DNA from: RFSX01 sp965230215 | GTDB taxonomy: Bacteria; Bacteroidota; Bacteroidia; Chitinophagales; Saprospiraceae | Direction: 5' to 3' | NCBI GenBank assembly: GCA_965230215.1 | Contig: CBDDKN010000002.1 | Span: forward strand, 1,265,516 to 1,329,515 | Length of the DNA: 64,000 bases | Shown here: piece after piece, positions 42,722 through 50,768 of the stretch | How positions within the stretch are numbered: the stretch's first letter is position 1 | How the letters are laid out: each line of letters starts with the position of its first letter | Made by a program: the position numbers and the translations under genes | The notes under the pieces: model-generated | What the model was told of the DNA's origin: nothing | Databases searched by the model: none | Seen by the model: the letters and a program-made list of their open reading frames with translations, nothing else

Positions 42722-42943
42722 TTAACGATCAATGCCTTTTTCCCTTGATATTTTTCTTTCAGTTAGCTTTTCTCTTTCGATATCCTTTTGAAACTGATTA
42801 ACTCCTGCCTGGAAGTATCTCATAGATTCAGAAGATTGTTTGTTGATTGATCCACTGAGTGAATTAGCAAGATACTTATCCAATTGAGCAAGTTTGTATC
42901 CCTGATTAAAGGCCTTTATGTTTGTTTGATCAGTCATAGTCAA
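42722..42943 (-). CDS. Small protein co-translated with the HTH gene
   Basis: 73 residues, helical and charged ('NQGYKLAQLDKYLANSLSG', ending in a lysine/arginine-rich tail). It overlaps the end of the HTH gene by 4 nt (ATGA), so the pair is translationally coupled. No family recognised. As partner of an excisionase-like protein it may assist excision or its control. Confidence 0.45.
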   Translation of the reverse strand: MTMTDQTNIKAFNQGYKLAQLDKYLANSLSGSINKQSSESMRYFQAGVNQFQKDIEREKLTERKISREKGIDR

Positions 42944-43206
42944 AATGTGTCTTGTGCATGATCTTCAATGTACTGAAGAATGGAGTCTCTATCATATAAG
43001 ATCAACTTGTGCATGGGTTGAGAATATCTGATTTTACCTTCATCCCTCAATCTCTGCAATGTTGTCTTTGATTTTATGTTGAGGATTTGCATAGCTTCCT
43101 TGTCTCCAATCCATTTTTGAATTGGGTTAGAACTTCCCTCAAATCGTTTAAGTGTTTGTTCAATGAGTTGGAAAAATGCTTCTTCTTCTATGCAGATTAC
43201 CTTCAT
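42940..43206 (-). CDS. Excisionase-like helix-turn-helix protein
   Basis: 88 residues from ATG 43206 ('MKVICIEEEAFFQLIEQTLK'), a start typical of Bacteroidota element HTH proteins; an upstream ATG at 43239 would add 11 residues. The HTH_17/excisionase-type domain is 'WIGDKEAMQILNIKSKTTLQ' followed by 'RLRDEGKIRYSQPM' and 'LILYDRDSILQYIEDH'. Such proteins act as excisionases or as regulators of integrase and transfer genes. Location near the right end of the element fits a recombination directionality role. Confidence 0.75.
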   Translation of the reverse strand: MKVICIEEEAFFQLIEQTLKRFEGSSNPIQKWIGDKEAMQILNIKSKTTLQRLRDEGKIRYSQPMHKLILYDRDSILQYIEDHAQDTF

Positions 43207-43359
43207 AATTGTAAAGATACGGCGATAATTTTCATGCATGAAAAAACTCCCTTTTCATTACATAGTACAAGAAATTGAACTACATGAAAAGAATTTAAAC
43301 TAATTATATAATTGATTTAAAAATCAAAATGAAATTTTAGATGTTATCTATATTAATTG

Positions 43360-44172
43360 TCATTCAATCTCAGTAAGTTCTGTGAATTCCAATAAGTTAT
43401 TTTCTATAGTTTCATAATACCTAAAACCCGAATAACTTTTATGATGTAGATAGAAATTAACAATTAAATTCTTTGATAATTTGATTTCTTCGTCCAACTC
43501 CTCAATTAAGTCATCACTTGCCTCCCATCTTTTATTTAATGCAGTATTATATTTTCCTACCAGAACTATAAATTCTTCCCAAAGCCTGTAATCGAAATTC
43601 CTGAATAAATACTCATCAAATATTATTAGAGCATATCTTTTTTCAATAGAATCAACCAATGATCCTGTCCCACTTTTCAAGTCATTTACACTAAGACCTT
43701 GAGGTAGATTATGGTTTAATGTCCAAAGTTTAAAGCCACTTAGATCAGGACCAGAATGCATTATTTTGGGGGTAGGTCTGATCTCATGTTCTGCCTGATT
43801 GGTGGCAAGCCTTGAGCCAGGGTGGGTATGAAAAAAATATAAAATCTCATCACCTTTTAATCGATTTAGAAAATCTGGAGATATTTGGCCTATTTTGTTT
43901 GATTGATTATCAATCCTTCTAAATTTTAATTTACCAAGGTTATAAACGAAGTATCCTCCTTGTTCAATTCCTGATTTGCTTTCTTCCTGTAATTGATTTA
44001 TGAGATCATTATTCTTTATGATGGTTTTATTTAGAATTTGTAGTATTTTAATTTCTTTCTTATCATCACTTATATCCGTCCTTTTTAAATATTCAAAATA
44101 ATCTTCTTGCTTTTCTTTTTTCTTTTTATTAAAGAAGTTCAATTTAGGGAATAGTAAATTATAAAAATCCAT
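43360..44172 (-). CDS. JAMM/MPN-like metalloprotease domain protein
   Basis: 270 residues from ATG 44172, one base after the stop of the upstream gene; the frame is open to 44196. Residues 115-118 read HTHP ('LYFFHTHPGSR') and S140-x-x-D143 follows ('MHSGPDLSGF'), the elements of a JAMM zinc site, with a candidate catalytic Glu near residue 70. The gap between HxH and SxxD is about 22 residues instead of the usual 7, an insertion that is unusual. It is coupled to the 945-residue protein upstream, which may be its substrate or partner. The protease call is moderate. Confidence 0.55.
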   Translation of the reverse strand: MDFYNLLFPKLNFFNKKKKEKQEDYFEYLKRTDISDDKKEIKILQILNKTIIKNNDLINQLQEESKSGIEQGGYFVYNLGKLKFRRIDNQSNKIGQISPDFLNRLKGDEILYFFHTHPGSRLATNQAEHEIRPTPKIMHSGPDLSGFKLWTLNHNLPQGLSVNDLKSGTGSLVDSIEKRYALIIFDEYLFRNFDYRLWEEFIVLVGKYNTALNKRWEASDDLIEELDEEIKLSKNLIVNFYLHHKSYSGFRYYETIENNLLEFTELTEIE

Positions 44173-44173
44173 T

Positions 44174-47011
44174 TTAGTTCGCATCGTTACATACAATTGG
44201 ATAATTTGGTAAGCACCTACCTTCTTCTCTCAACCAAACAAGATTTGTAGGAACTTTATACAACCATTTAGCTCCTACACATTGTGCCCCTGTTGACCAT
44301 TTAATTCTTGATAAACTATTTACGCCACTTTTTAACTTTATTGGCTTATTTAATTCTATTTGCCAAGTTGATTCTAAGTTAGGCAAAGTGTTGTCAACAT
44401 CTGAATAGTTTTTAATTCCTGTGATTATATAAACTTCGCCATCAATAATTATTTCACGATCTATATCTAAATCAATGAGATCATTGTCTACAAAAGGAGG
44501 AATAATTGGAGGTGTTGGTGATCCAGAATTCCAATAATCGATATTCTCAACTAACTTAACTTCTGATGCTCCGTCCGTGACATCTACTAAATATCCTTCC
44601 CTATCTGTATTGAAATTATTTTTGTCTTCTTTTATTTCTTGCCAAATAGGAACAAAGTCTGATCCTGCAATTGGTGGTTCACCACTTTCTCCCCAGATTT
44701 CTTGAAACTTTAAAAAGTAATTTACATGAGACTCAAACCCTTCTCTTACAGAAATTGAGATTCGAGCACTTCCTGCTTTTAAAAATCTTTGGAAAAGCAT
44801 ATTGTCAGACTCTTCTCCAATTTTTTCCTCCCATGTACATTTCCTTGACCAGAAATAAGGATACAACATGAAATTCATAAACTTCCATTCAAAGGCTTGT
44901 TCAAAAAACCTTATAAAATCACCTTCTCTTTCGGATTCTTGAAAATGCATTTGTGGGAATCCACAAGGTTCTACTTTGTTTACCATCGCATTCATTCCAT
45001 CAAAATGTTGACATGAAATATATGAAATCGCCGCTTGTTTTAATTGTTCTTTTATGTCTAGTAGAAGGACAAATGGATTTTGGTTTTTAAGTCTATTCTT
45101 TTTTTCTTCAAATTCGCTTTTCTTTTTATTATAATTATCTAATTCTTTATTGTATTTATCCCAAATCTGTTCATAGATCGTTTGCTTCCAGTCGAATAGA
45201 ACAGTTTCCTTAGCTCTACATTTAAATATTAAATTGAAATGACTTTTCTCAACTCTTGTATATAATATAGATAACGGTACATTGCCTTGAGTAAAAAATG
45301 GTTTCTCAGAAAAGCCCCACGTTGTATTACTTTCATCATCAAAATCACCGTCATTATCAGTATCTGGCCGTTGTAATCCAATAGCACTTTCATTTCCCCA
45401 GATACCAATACTCCCATGTCTGTCATCTTTCCAATTAATCCATCCTTTTATTCTCACTGTTTTGGTCTCATAACCATCAGGAACCAAGAATGAGTAATTG
45501 CCAATATCTTGTTGTGACCCATCTTCATCTGAAGTTTTATTTACATTTACAGTTATTAGAATTTCTTCTGGTGGGTGTTGAATATTAGTTAAATTATAAT
45601 TCGCGACGTAGTTGAGATAATTATCTTCAGTAATATCTTCGATCTTAAGAATATCATTTGAATTTAACTTATTAGGTCTTTCTGGTTCCTTTATTTTAAA
45701 TTCTTCATGAAGTAATCTTTTATAAAGTTCCGCAGGTTCTGGAACATAAAAATCCAACATCATCCTTTTACCATAGTTGAAAACCTGTCCACTATTAACT
45801 TGGTTTACAAAATAAAATTGTCTTGAAATGTCATTCAGTGCACCTGTTTCACCTCCGAATGTATGGATGTTTTTTTCCTCAGTCTCGTAAAGCAGTCTAT
45901 GTATGGCCTTACTTGAAATTTTTGTTTCGATTCTGGATATCGCTTTGTTTAATACGTCTTTACTTTCTTTAATCGCAGTTTTCTGAGCCGATTTTTTTGT
46001 TTGATTATAAGAAAGGTTTGAAGTAGCTACAAATTTTGCCTTTCCCCATTTACCCGATACTGTTAATCCTGCATCCGCTCCTAAATCTTGTTGAATGGAT
46101 TTATCTATTTCTTTTTCTAAAGAAAAACGCTCATCACTTTGGTGTGTCTTTTCATTAAAGGAAGTTGTCTCAGTCGATTGTTCTGATTCAATTTCTTCTC
46201 TTTGAAGATACCTATGTTTTTTGGTTCTTATTTCAGATTGAATTATATTTTCAATGTGAGAAACTTCACTTGGCTCGTAACAATCTATCTCCGATTTAAC
46301 GATATATAAATCTGCCACATAAGGTTTAATTTTTGCACAACATCGAGGTGGAGATTGACATTCTTGATTGCAATTACATTTACATTCTTGTTCGTTTTCT
46401 CTATCAGTAAAAGGAGAAGGAACAGGTTCTCTACATCTATTTTCTAATAAACAAGAGTTTAAAACTATTGGTTTATCATGGTATTTGTCGATTATTAAAT
46501 TTAATATATCTTGATTTGTATCTCCACCACCTTGTGCTATTATGGGTACTAAATCAATAGCTTTTATTATTCCTTGAATGTTTAATTGGGAAGGTGTTAC
46601 ATTCTTTTTTATTAAACTTTCAGCGAGTAATTGGTCGGCTAATTTTGTTCTAGTTCTATCAAGAATGGTTTCTTCATTTTTATTCTGATAAATTGATTTA
46701 AACAAACCGATCCACTTTTCACTTAACACGTCTTGAACAGAGTAACGAAAATTTTTTCTAATTTGAACTTCTAGGATTTCTCTAACTTCTTGAGGTAGTT
46801 CTGAAGTTGAGTTTATTGATTCATTTTCTATAAAGTCTGAAAGTTTCTGGTCTAACTCTTTTTCAGGATCATGATGACAATGTTTAATCCAGTCTTTATA
46901 AGCTGATGAATGAAGATTAATTGGATGGCTTAGTATTACATTCTTTTCAATTCTTTCTTGAGATAAGAGTTCGGCTTCTCGAATTATAAAACTCTTGTAA
47001 GTGTCCTTCAT
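44174..47011 (-). CDS. Large uncharacterised protein with Cys-rich segment
   Basis: 945 residues from ATG 47011; the frame is open to 47059. No signal peptide and no family I can name. A cysteine cluster lies at about 187-225 ('ECKCNCNQECQSPPRCC') and could bind metal or form cross-links. Next comes a charged coiled coil (about 250-300) and a region (about 300-450) with 'NYGKRMMLDFYVPEPAELY', a motif I associate with large multi-domain proteins of unclear role. A second coiled segment lies near 650-680, and the C-terminal third is beta-rich ('INLDY'-like strands, 'DREIIIDGEVYIITG'). It is the outermost coding cargo at the right end and pairs with a JAMM-like gene. Confidence 0.55.
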   Translation of the reverse strand: MKDTYKSFIIREAELLSQERIEKNVILSHPINLHSSAYKDWIKHCHHDPEKELDQKLSDFIENESINSTSELPQEVREILEVQIRKNFRYSVQDVLSEKWIGLFKSIYQNKNEETILDRTRTKLADQLLAESLIKKNVTPSQLNIQGIIKAIDLVPIIAQGGGDTNQDILNLIIDKYHDKPIVLNSCLLENRCREPVPSPFTDRENEQECKCNCNQECQSPPRCCAKIKPYVADLYIVKSEIDCYEPSEVSHIENIIQSEIRTKKHRYLQREEIESEQSTETTSFNEKTHQSDERFSLEKEIDKSIQQDLGADAGLTVSGKWGKAKFVATSNLSYNQTKKSAQKTAIKESKDVLNKAISRIETKISSKAIHRLLYETEEKNIHTFGGETGALNDISRQFYFVNQVNSGQVFNYGKRMMLDFYVPEPAELYKRLLHEEFKIKEPERPNKLNSNDILKIEDITEDNYLNYVANYNLTNIQHPPEEILITVNVNKTSDEDGSQQDIGNYSFLVPDGYETKTVRIKGWINWKDDRHGSIGIWGNESAIGLQRPDTDNDGDFDDESNTTWGFSEKPFFTQGNVPLSILYTRVEKSHFNLIFKCRAKETVLFDWKQTIYEQIWDKYNKELDNYNKKKSEFEEKKNRLKNQNPFVLLLDIKEQLKQAAISYISCQHFDGMNAMVNKVEPCGFPQMHFQESEREGDFIRFFEQAFEWKFMNFMLYPYFWSRKCTWEEKIGEESDNMLFQRFLKAGSARISISVREGFESHVNYFLKFQEIWGESGEPPIAGSDFVPIWQEIKEDKNNFNTDREGYLVDVTDGASEVKLVENIDYWNSGSPTPPIIPPFVDNDLIDLDIDREIIIDGEVYIITGIKNYSDVDNTLPNLESTWQIELNKPIKLKSGVNSLSRIKWSTGAQCVGAKWLYKVPTNLVWLREEGRCLPNYPIVCNDAN

Positions 47012-47170
47012 ATTCAACGATTTATCAGAATAATATAACGAAAAACTTTTAATCAACAAGCATAAAGATGGTTATCATATAATAGCTCAAATATTTGATT
47101 CAATTAATCTTGTTTTTACGTTACGAAATGCATGTTAATTCTTGAGTGTTACACACAAATTTAATAATGA

Positions 47171-47194
47171 TTTGTTGTACCTATATTGTACCAA
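47171..47194 (+). repeat. Right subterminal repeat, candidate integrase arm site
   Basis: Matches 4490-4513 at 23 of 24 positions in the same orientation, again with two TTGTACC half-units. It lies 46 bp inside the right attachment repeat, against 97 bp at the left end. The asymmetry is usual for integrase arm sites. Confidence 0.6.
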
Positions 47195-47201
47195 GACGAA
47201 A

Positions 47202-47235
47202 AAACCGCTTACAATACATTGATTATAAGCGGTTT
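47202..47235 (-). terminator. Element-borne terminator for tRNA-Gln
   Basis: Perfect 10-bp stem AAACCGCTTA/TAAGCGGTTT with a 14-base loop. On the minus strand it is followed by T's and lies just downstream of the tRNA 3' end. It differs in sequence from the original chromosomal terminator at 4336-4363, so the element replaces that function after integration. Confidence 0.75.
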
Positions 47236-47239
47236 AAAG

Positions 47240-47268
47240 AGTTGACCCACTAGGACTCGAACCTAGAA
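47240..47268 (-). repeat. Right attachment repeat (3' end of the intact tRNA-Gln)
   Basis: Identical over 29 bp to 4365-4393. Here it is joined to the chromosomal 5' part of the tRNA, so the reconstituted gene is complete. Crossover would have taken place inside this segment. Confidence 0.92.
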
Positions 47269-47313
47269 TGACGGTACCAAAAACCGTAGTGTTGCCAATT
47301 ACACCATGGGTCA
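47242..47313 (-). tRNA. tRNA-Gln (anticodon TTG)
   Basis: 72 nt on the minus strand. The acceptor stem pairs TGACCCA with TGGGTCA, the anticodon stem is ACGGT/ACCGT around the loop TTTTGGT with anticodon TTG at 47278-47280, and the T-arm has TTCGAGTCC. The discriminator base is A; CCA is not encoded. Its 3' part is element-derived. Confidence 0.95.
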
Positions 47314-47542
47314 TTATTATTTTCCCATTTTACATCACAACCAGCGCTTTGTGGTTGGTGGTGAAGTGTTGCCTCCCGATAGACTTCTCATCGGGATACA
47401 CCATGGGTTTTATTTCTTTTCAATTTTTCGTTTCAACTGACTTTTTCATTGAGATCCAGATAGCTATCATCGGGAGGTCAGTTTAAATTGGACAGCAAAA
47501 ATATAATATTTCTACTTTATTGGAAATAGCTGCCCTAAAATT
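47314..47542. other. Intergenic stretch with REP-like inverted repeats
   Basis: No gene seen. It contains TCCCGAT/ATCGGGA (47374-47396) and a further related copy (ATCGGGAGG near 47469-47477), so several copies of a CCTCCCGAT-type word occur in both orientations. It would hold the tRNA promoter and end the hypoxanthine phosphoribosyltransferase transcript. Confidence 0.35.
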
Positions 47543-48094
47543 TTATGTTATCAGTTTATAGACACCTCGATGCTGCCTCCCCATGCCATTAATGTCAAGG
47601 CCATAGCCGATCACAAAACAAGGTGGAATCTCCCTCCCCAGGTAGTCTACAGCTACGATATCGTTGTGTACATCCGGCTTACTCAACAAAGCACATGTCT
47701 TCAAGGAAGCTGGATTCTGGCTTTTTATCTTGCTGATTAATGCATCCAATGTCAGTCCTGTATCTATGATATCTTCCACAACCAAAATATGCTTACCCGC
47801 TGCTGAGTCCTGCAATTCTAATACATGTTCCACCTGACCACTGCTCTTAATGCCATCATAAGAGCGCAGTTTTACGAAATCCACTTTGTGATCAAAGCGC
47901 AAACGTCTCACCAGGTCGGCTACGAAAACAAAACTTCCGCTTAGGATGCTCACTATGCAAATTTCAGATCCCTCTATGCCACTATAGTCATTGTTGATCT
48001 TTTCAGCCAACACCTTGACGATCTCTTTTATCTCTGATTCAGAGATAAAAAGCTCAAAGTCCTTTCCGAAATATGTCACTTCATGTTGAATCAT
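47543..48094 (-). CDS. hpt: Hypoxanthine phosphoribosyltransferase
   Basis: 183 residues, the normal size. The PRPP-binding loop is 'ILVVEDIIDTGLTLDAL' and the C-terminal 'PPCFVIGYGLDINGMGRQHR' is typical of bacterial Hpt. It salvages hypoxanthine (and guanine) to IMP (and GMP) using PRPP in the cytoplasm. Its ATG overlaps the stop of the M28 peptidase gene by 4 nt, so the two are co-transcribed. Confidence 0.93.
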   Translation of the reverse strand: MIQHEVTYFGKDFELFISESEIKEIVKVLAEKINNDYSGIEGSEICIVSILSGSFVFVADLVRRLRFDHKVDFVKLRSYDGIKSSGQVEHVLELQDSAAGKHILVVEDIIDTGLTLDALISKIKSQNPASLKTCALLSKPDVHNDIVAVDYLGREIPPCFVIGYGLDINGMGRQHRGVYKLIT

Positions 48095-49470
48095 AAACCA
48101 AACTGATCTATCAAATATACAAGACTTGTGATAGCCGCGGCACCCAATTTTAATTCTCTTTCATTCACATTTTCATACACATCTGCGGTTGTATGATGGA
48201 AATCGAAGTAGCGCTGGCCATCCGGTCTGAATCCTATCAGCAAGCCATTTTGTGATTTTAGCGGACCGATATCCGCACCGCCTCCACCTGGCTTTAAGAA
48301 CAAATCATATGGATCAAGGTATTCATCAAAGCTTTGCAGATTGGCCAGGTATTTAGGAAACACATCCGGCTCTGCTGTACATGTGAATCCTCTTGGGGTA
48401 AATCCACCGCTGTCAGATTCTATAGCGGCCAGATGAAACTCTCCCTTACGATTTGATTCTTCAGCATATTTCTTACCACCCCCAAGACCATTTTCTTCAT
48501 TCATAAACATGACACATCTCAGTGTGCGCTGCGGTTCATATCCCAAATTCAAAAGATTGGCAAAAACCTGAATGGAATGCACACAGCCGGAGCCATCATC
48601 ATGAGCACCTCCACCAACATCCCAACTATCCAGGTGTCCTCCAACAAGGATGATCTGCTCAGGAAATTTTGAACCCTTGATTTCTGCCACCACATTATAA
48701 CTGATGGTATCCGGAAGCAATCTGGCGTGATTGCGAATGAACACATTGACATCATGATTTTTTAGAACATCATGAAGCTTGTCTGCATCATTGGTGCTAA
48801 TTGCCAGAGCGGGTATGGAGTCTATATCGGCCTGGTAAACCTGTACACCTGTATGTGGCAAGTTGTCTCGTTGGTGTGTGACTGATCTCACCAATACTGC
48901 TTTGGCCCCATATTTAGAAGCTCGCGAAGCGCCATGAACACGCTGGTCCACTGCTTCACCATAGGCATATCCCGCATTTATTCTAAGATCATTCATAGGT
49001 CTGTTAAAGAACACAACTTTTCCCTCAATCGCTTCGCGACCTAGTTTATCAAGCGTGTCCAAGCCGAAAACTTCTATGATTTCAGCATTCAGACCCTCAT
49101 CACCCGTTCCCAATGAATTGCCGAGCGCTAGGGCATTAAGCTGAACTTCTTCTCCCGCATAGGCAATACTGACATATTCTTTACCACCGCGTTCCCATCG
49201 TGGCACTATGCATTCCTGCTTGTATACCGTATCTACACCCTCCATTGAATTAAGCAGCTCAAAAGTGTAGTCTACCGCCTTCAAGGCATTTTCACTACCA
49301 GCCAATCTACCGCCTATACTATCCGATAGGTACTGTAACCAGTTATGGCATTGCCCATTTCCGAGGGTTTCTTCATATATGTCCTTGATGAAAAAGGCCT
49401 GTTCCTGCGATGAAAGATTCTGGGAAAGCCCATGAAAGATAAAAATTATCAAAAAAATTGATCTCGTCAT
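48091..49470 (-). CDS. M28-family zinc peptidase, secreted
   Basis: 459 residues from ATG 49470, which puts a signal peptide ('RSIFLIIFIFHGLSQ') at the N-terminus; the longer frame to 49521 would bury it. Metal-ligand motifs are 'GGHLDSWDVGGGAHDDGSG', 'FMNEENGLGG' and the final His in 'FHHTTADVYENV'. A PA-like insert ('GAKAVLVRSVTHQ', about 170-260) precedes the catalytic part. It is probably a periplasmic or surface carboxypeptidase Q/aminopeptidase-like enzyme. It shares a transcript with the hypoxanthine phosphoribosyltransferase gene. Confidence 0.9.
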   Translation of the reverse strand: MTRSIFLIIFIFHGLSQNLSSQEQAFFIKDIYEETLGNGQCHNWLQYLSDSIGGRLAGSENALKAVDYTFELLNSMEGVDTVYKQECIVPRWERGGKEYVSIAYAGEEVQLNALALGNSLGTGDEGLNAEIIEVFGLDTLDKLGREAIEGKVVFFNRPMNDLRINAGYAYGEAVDQRVHGASRASKYGAKAVLVRSVTHQRDNLPHTGVQVYQADIDSIPALAISTNDADKLHDVLKNHDVNVFIRNHARLLPDTISYNVVAEIKGSKFPEQIILVGGHLDSWDVGGGAHDDGSGCVHSIQVFANLLNLGYEPQRTLRCVMFMNEENGLGGGKKYAEESNRKGEFHLAAIESDSGGFTPRGFTCTAEPDVFPKYLANLQSFDEYLDPYDLFLKPGGGGADIGPLKSQNGLLIGFRPDGQRYFDFHHTTADVYENVNERELKLGAAAITSLVYLIDQFGL

Positions 49471-49715
49471 TAAATATTGTTTGACAGTTTCGAAAATATT
49501 CACAACTTTTGCGTGAAGCACAAATGCTTAATGAATTATTCTATAATTTTCCGATGAATTATAAATAATTCAATTTGGTTTCATTTGGTTAGGGTTGAGG
49601 TAGTGCACTGCATTACCTCATTTTTTTTGTCTAAAGTAAAAAACTTTATTTCGCTTTCCCGCCTTGCCTCATATTACAACAAATGTTAAATTTTAAAAAC
49701 ATATGCAAAAGCAAT

Positions 49716-49723
49716 TAGTTTTG
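49716..49723 (+). promoter_or_regulatory. Possible Bacteroidota -7 box (TAGTTTTG)
   Basis: Matches the TAnnTTTG consensus 55 bp before the DUF3078 gene start in a 308-bp intergenic region. No clear TTTG element is seen at the expected -33 spacing, so this is tentative. Confidence 0.28.
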
Positions 49724-49778
49724 CAGCAAATTTTGCATTTGGCTTGGCCCAAATATTTAATAACACAAAAACATTACA

Positions 49779-50702
49779 ATGAGAACACTTTTAGTATTGG
49801 CAGTTTTCTTTGCCTTTGCCCAGCTTGGACAATCACAGAGCATTGACGAATTGAAAGAGATGCAATCTGAGAAAAAAGCTCAGATCAGCGATTTGCAATC
49901 TCAAATCGATGCAGCTCAGGCAGAAGTAAACAGCATTCAAAAGGAAATTGACAAGTTATCTGGATGGAGAAAAGGATTTAGTGGTTTGATTGGATTTGAT
50001 GTCAACAACTCAAACGGATGGGTAGCCAACCCCAATCCAGATGCATCTTCATCATCACTTAACCTTGGATTGACAGCGTTTGCCAATCGAAATGGCGAGA
50101 AGTATTTCTGGAACAATAAAGCTACAGCTACTAAATCATGGCAGGATGTGGACCTGACTGAGGCGGATGCAATGAATCAGAATGATGGACTTTTTGACAA
50201 TGGTACTGTAGATATCTTCAACCTTCAGTCACTATATGGTTATATGATTAATGACAAGCTGGCGATCTCAGCAATGGGTGATATGAACACCTCGATTGAG
50301 AATTTCTTGAGCCCAGGGGTTATTGATCTGGGTGTGGGTGTTACATGGGTACCTACCAGCAATATGACTGTCGTTATTCATCCTGCCAACTACCACCTGG
50401 CATTCTCTGGTGTTGACGGTGTGGATACAGAAGGTGCTCTTGGCGCTAAGATCAGAGCGGATTACAACCAGTCATTCAACGTAAGCACCAAGAAGGTCAC
50501 ATGGAATACAACTTTGATGAGTTTCATTCCTTACCAAAGCAATGAACCGACATTGTTCGAATACACTTGGTTAAACACCATTTCTTTCGAATTATGGAAA
50601 GGTATCGGTGTGGGTATCGGATTTGGATTGAGAAATGCAGAGTTCGAATCTCCGGACACACAAAGCTATACTTCACTAGGACTTTCATACGTGTTTCAAT
50701 AA
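49779..50702 (+). CDS. DUF3078-family outer-membrane protein
   Basis: 307 residues. Signal peptide 'LLVLAVFFAFAQLGQSQ', then a short coiled coil (about 22-60, 'EMQSEKKAQISDLQSQID') and a beta-rich domain with 'SSLNLGLTAFANRNGEKYFW', 'NLQSLYGYMINDKLAISAMG' and a C-terminal aromatic strand ('YTSLGLSYVFQ'). This matches the DUF3078 pattern of Bacteroidota, predicted to form an outer-membrane barrel. The coiled coil before the barrel could contact peptidoglycan or trimerise. Function unknown. A strong terminator follows. Confidence 0.78.
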   Translation: MRTLLVLAVFFAFAQLGQSQSIDELKEMQSEKKAQISDLQSQIDAAQAEVNSIQKEIDKLSGWRKGFSGLIGFDVNNSNGWVANPNPDASSSSLNLGLTAFANRNGEKYFWNNKATATKSWQDVDLTEADAMNQNDGLFDNGTVDIFNLQSLYGYMINDKLAISAMGDMNTSIENFLSPGVIDLGVGVTWVPTSNMTVVIHPANYHLAFSGVDGVDTEGALGAKIRADYNQSFNVSTKKVTWNTTLMSFIPYQSNEPTLFEYTWLNTISFELWKGIGVGIGFGLRNAEFESPDTQSYTSLGLSYVFQ

Positions 50703-50728
50703 TTAGAAACAAGAATTAAAAATATATG

Positions 50729-50768
50729 AGCCTCGCTGACATCTAAGATCGTTAGTGGGGCTTTTTTA
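50729..50768 (+). terminator. Intrinsic terminator after the DUF3078 gene
   Basis: A 12-bp stem with G-T pairs (AGCCTCGCTGAC/GTTAGTGGGGCT), a 10-base loop and six T's. It overlaps by three bases the stop codon of the convergent giant gene. Confidence 0.85.

Larger units (their letters stand above)
4366..47268. mobile_element. Integrative mobilisable element in tRNA-Gln (about 42.9 kb)
   Basis: The boundaries are the 29-bp direct repeats of the tRNA-Gln 3' end. The tyrosine integrase gene sits just inside the left end and an excisionase-like HTH gene near the right end. Internal modules are nuclease/defence genes, an AT-rich biosynthetic cargo, replication and mobilisation genes (primase, MobF relaxase, coupling ATPase), a SIR2-HerA defence operon and accessory genes. 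No VirB4, VirB6, VirB8-10 or equivalent is present, so transfer would need pore functions from another element. The gene content outside the repeats is ordinary chromosomal housekeeping. Confidence 0.9.

Noticed and set aside
44671..44871. Short plus-strand frames inside the large minus-strand gene (and similar frames elsewhere)
   Set aside because: They are shadows of long, well-supported genes on the other strand and show no independent features.
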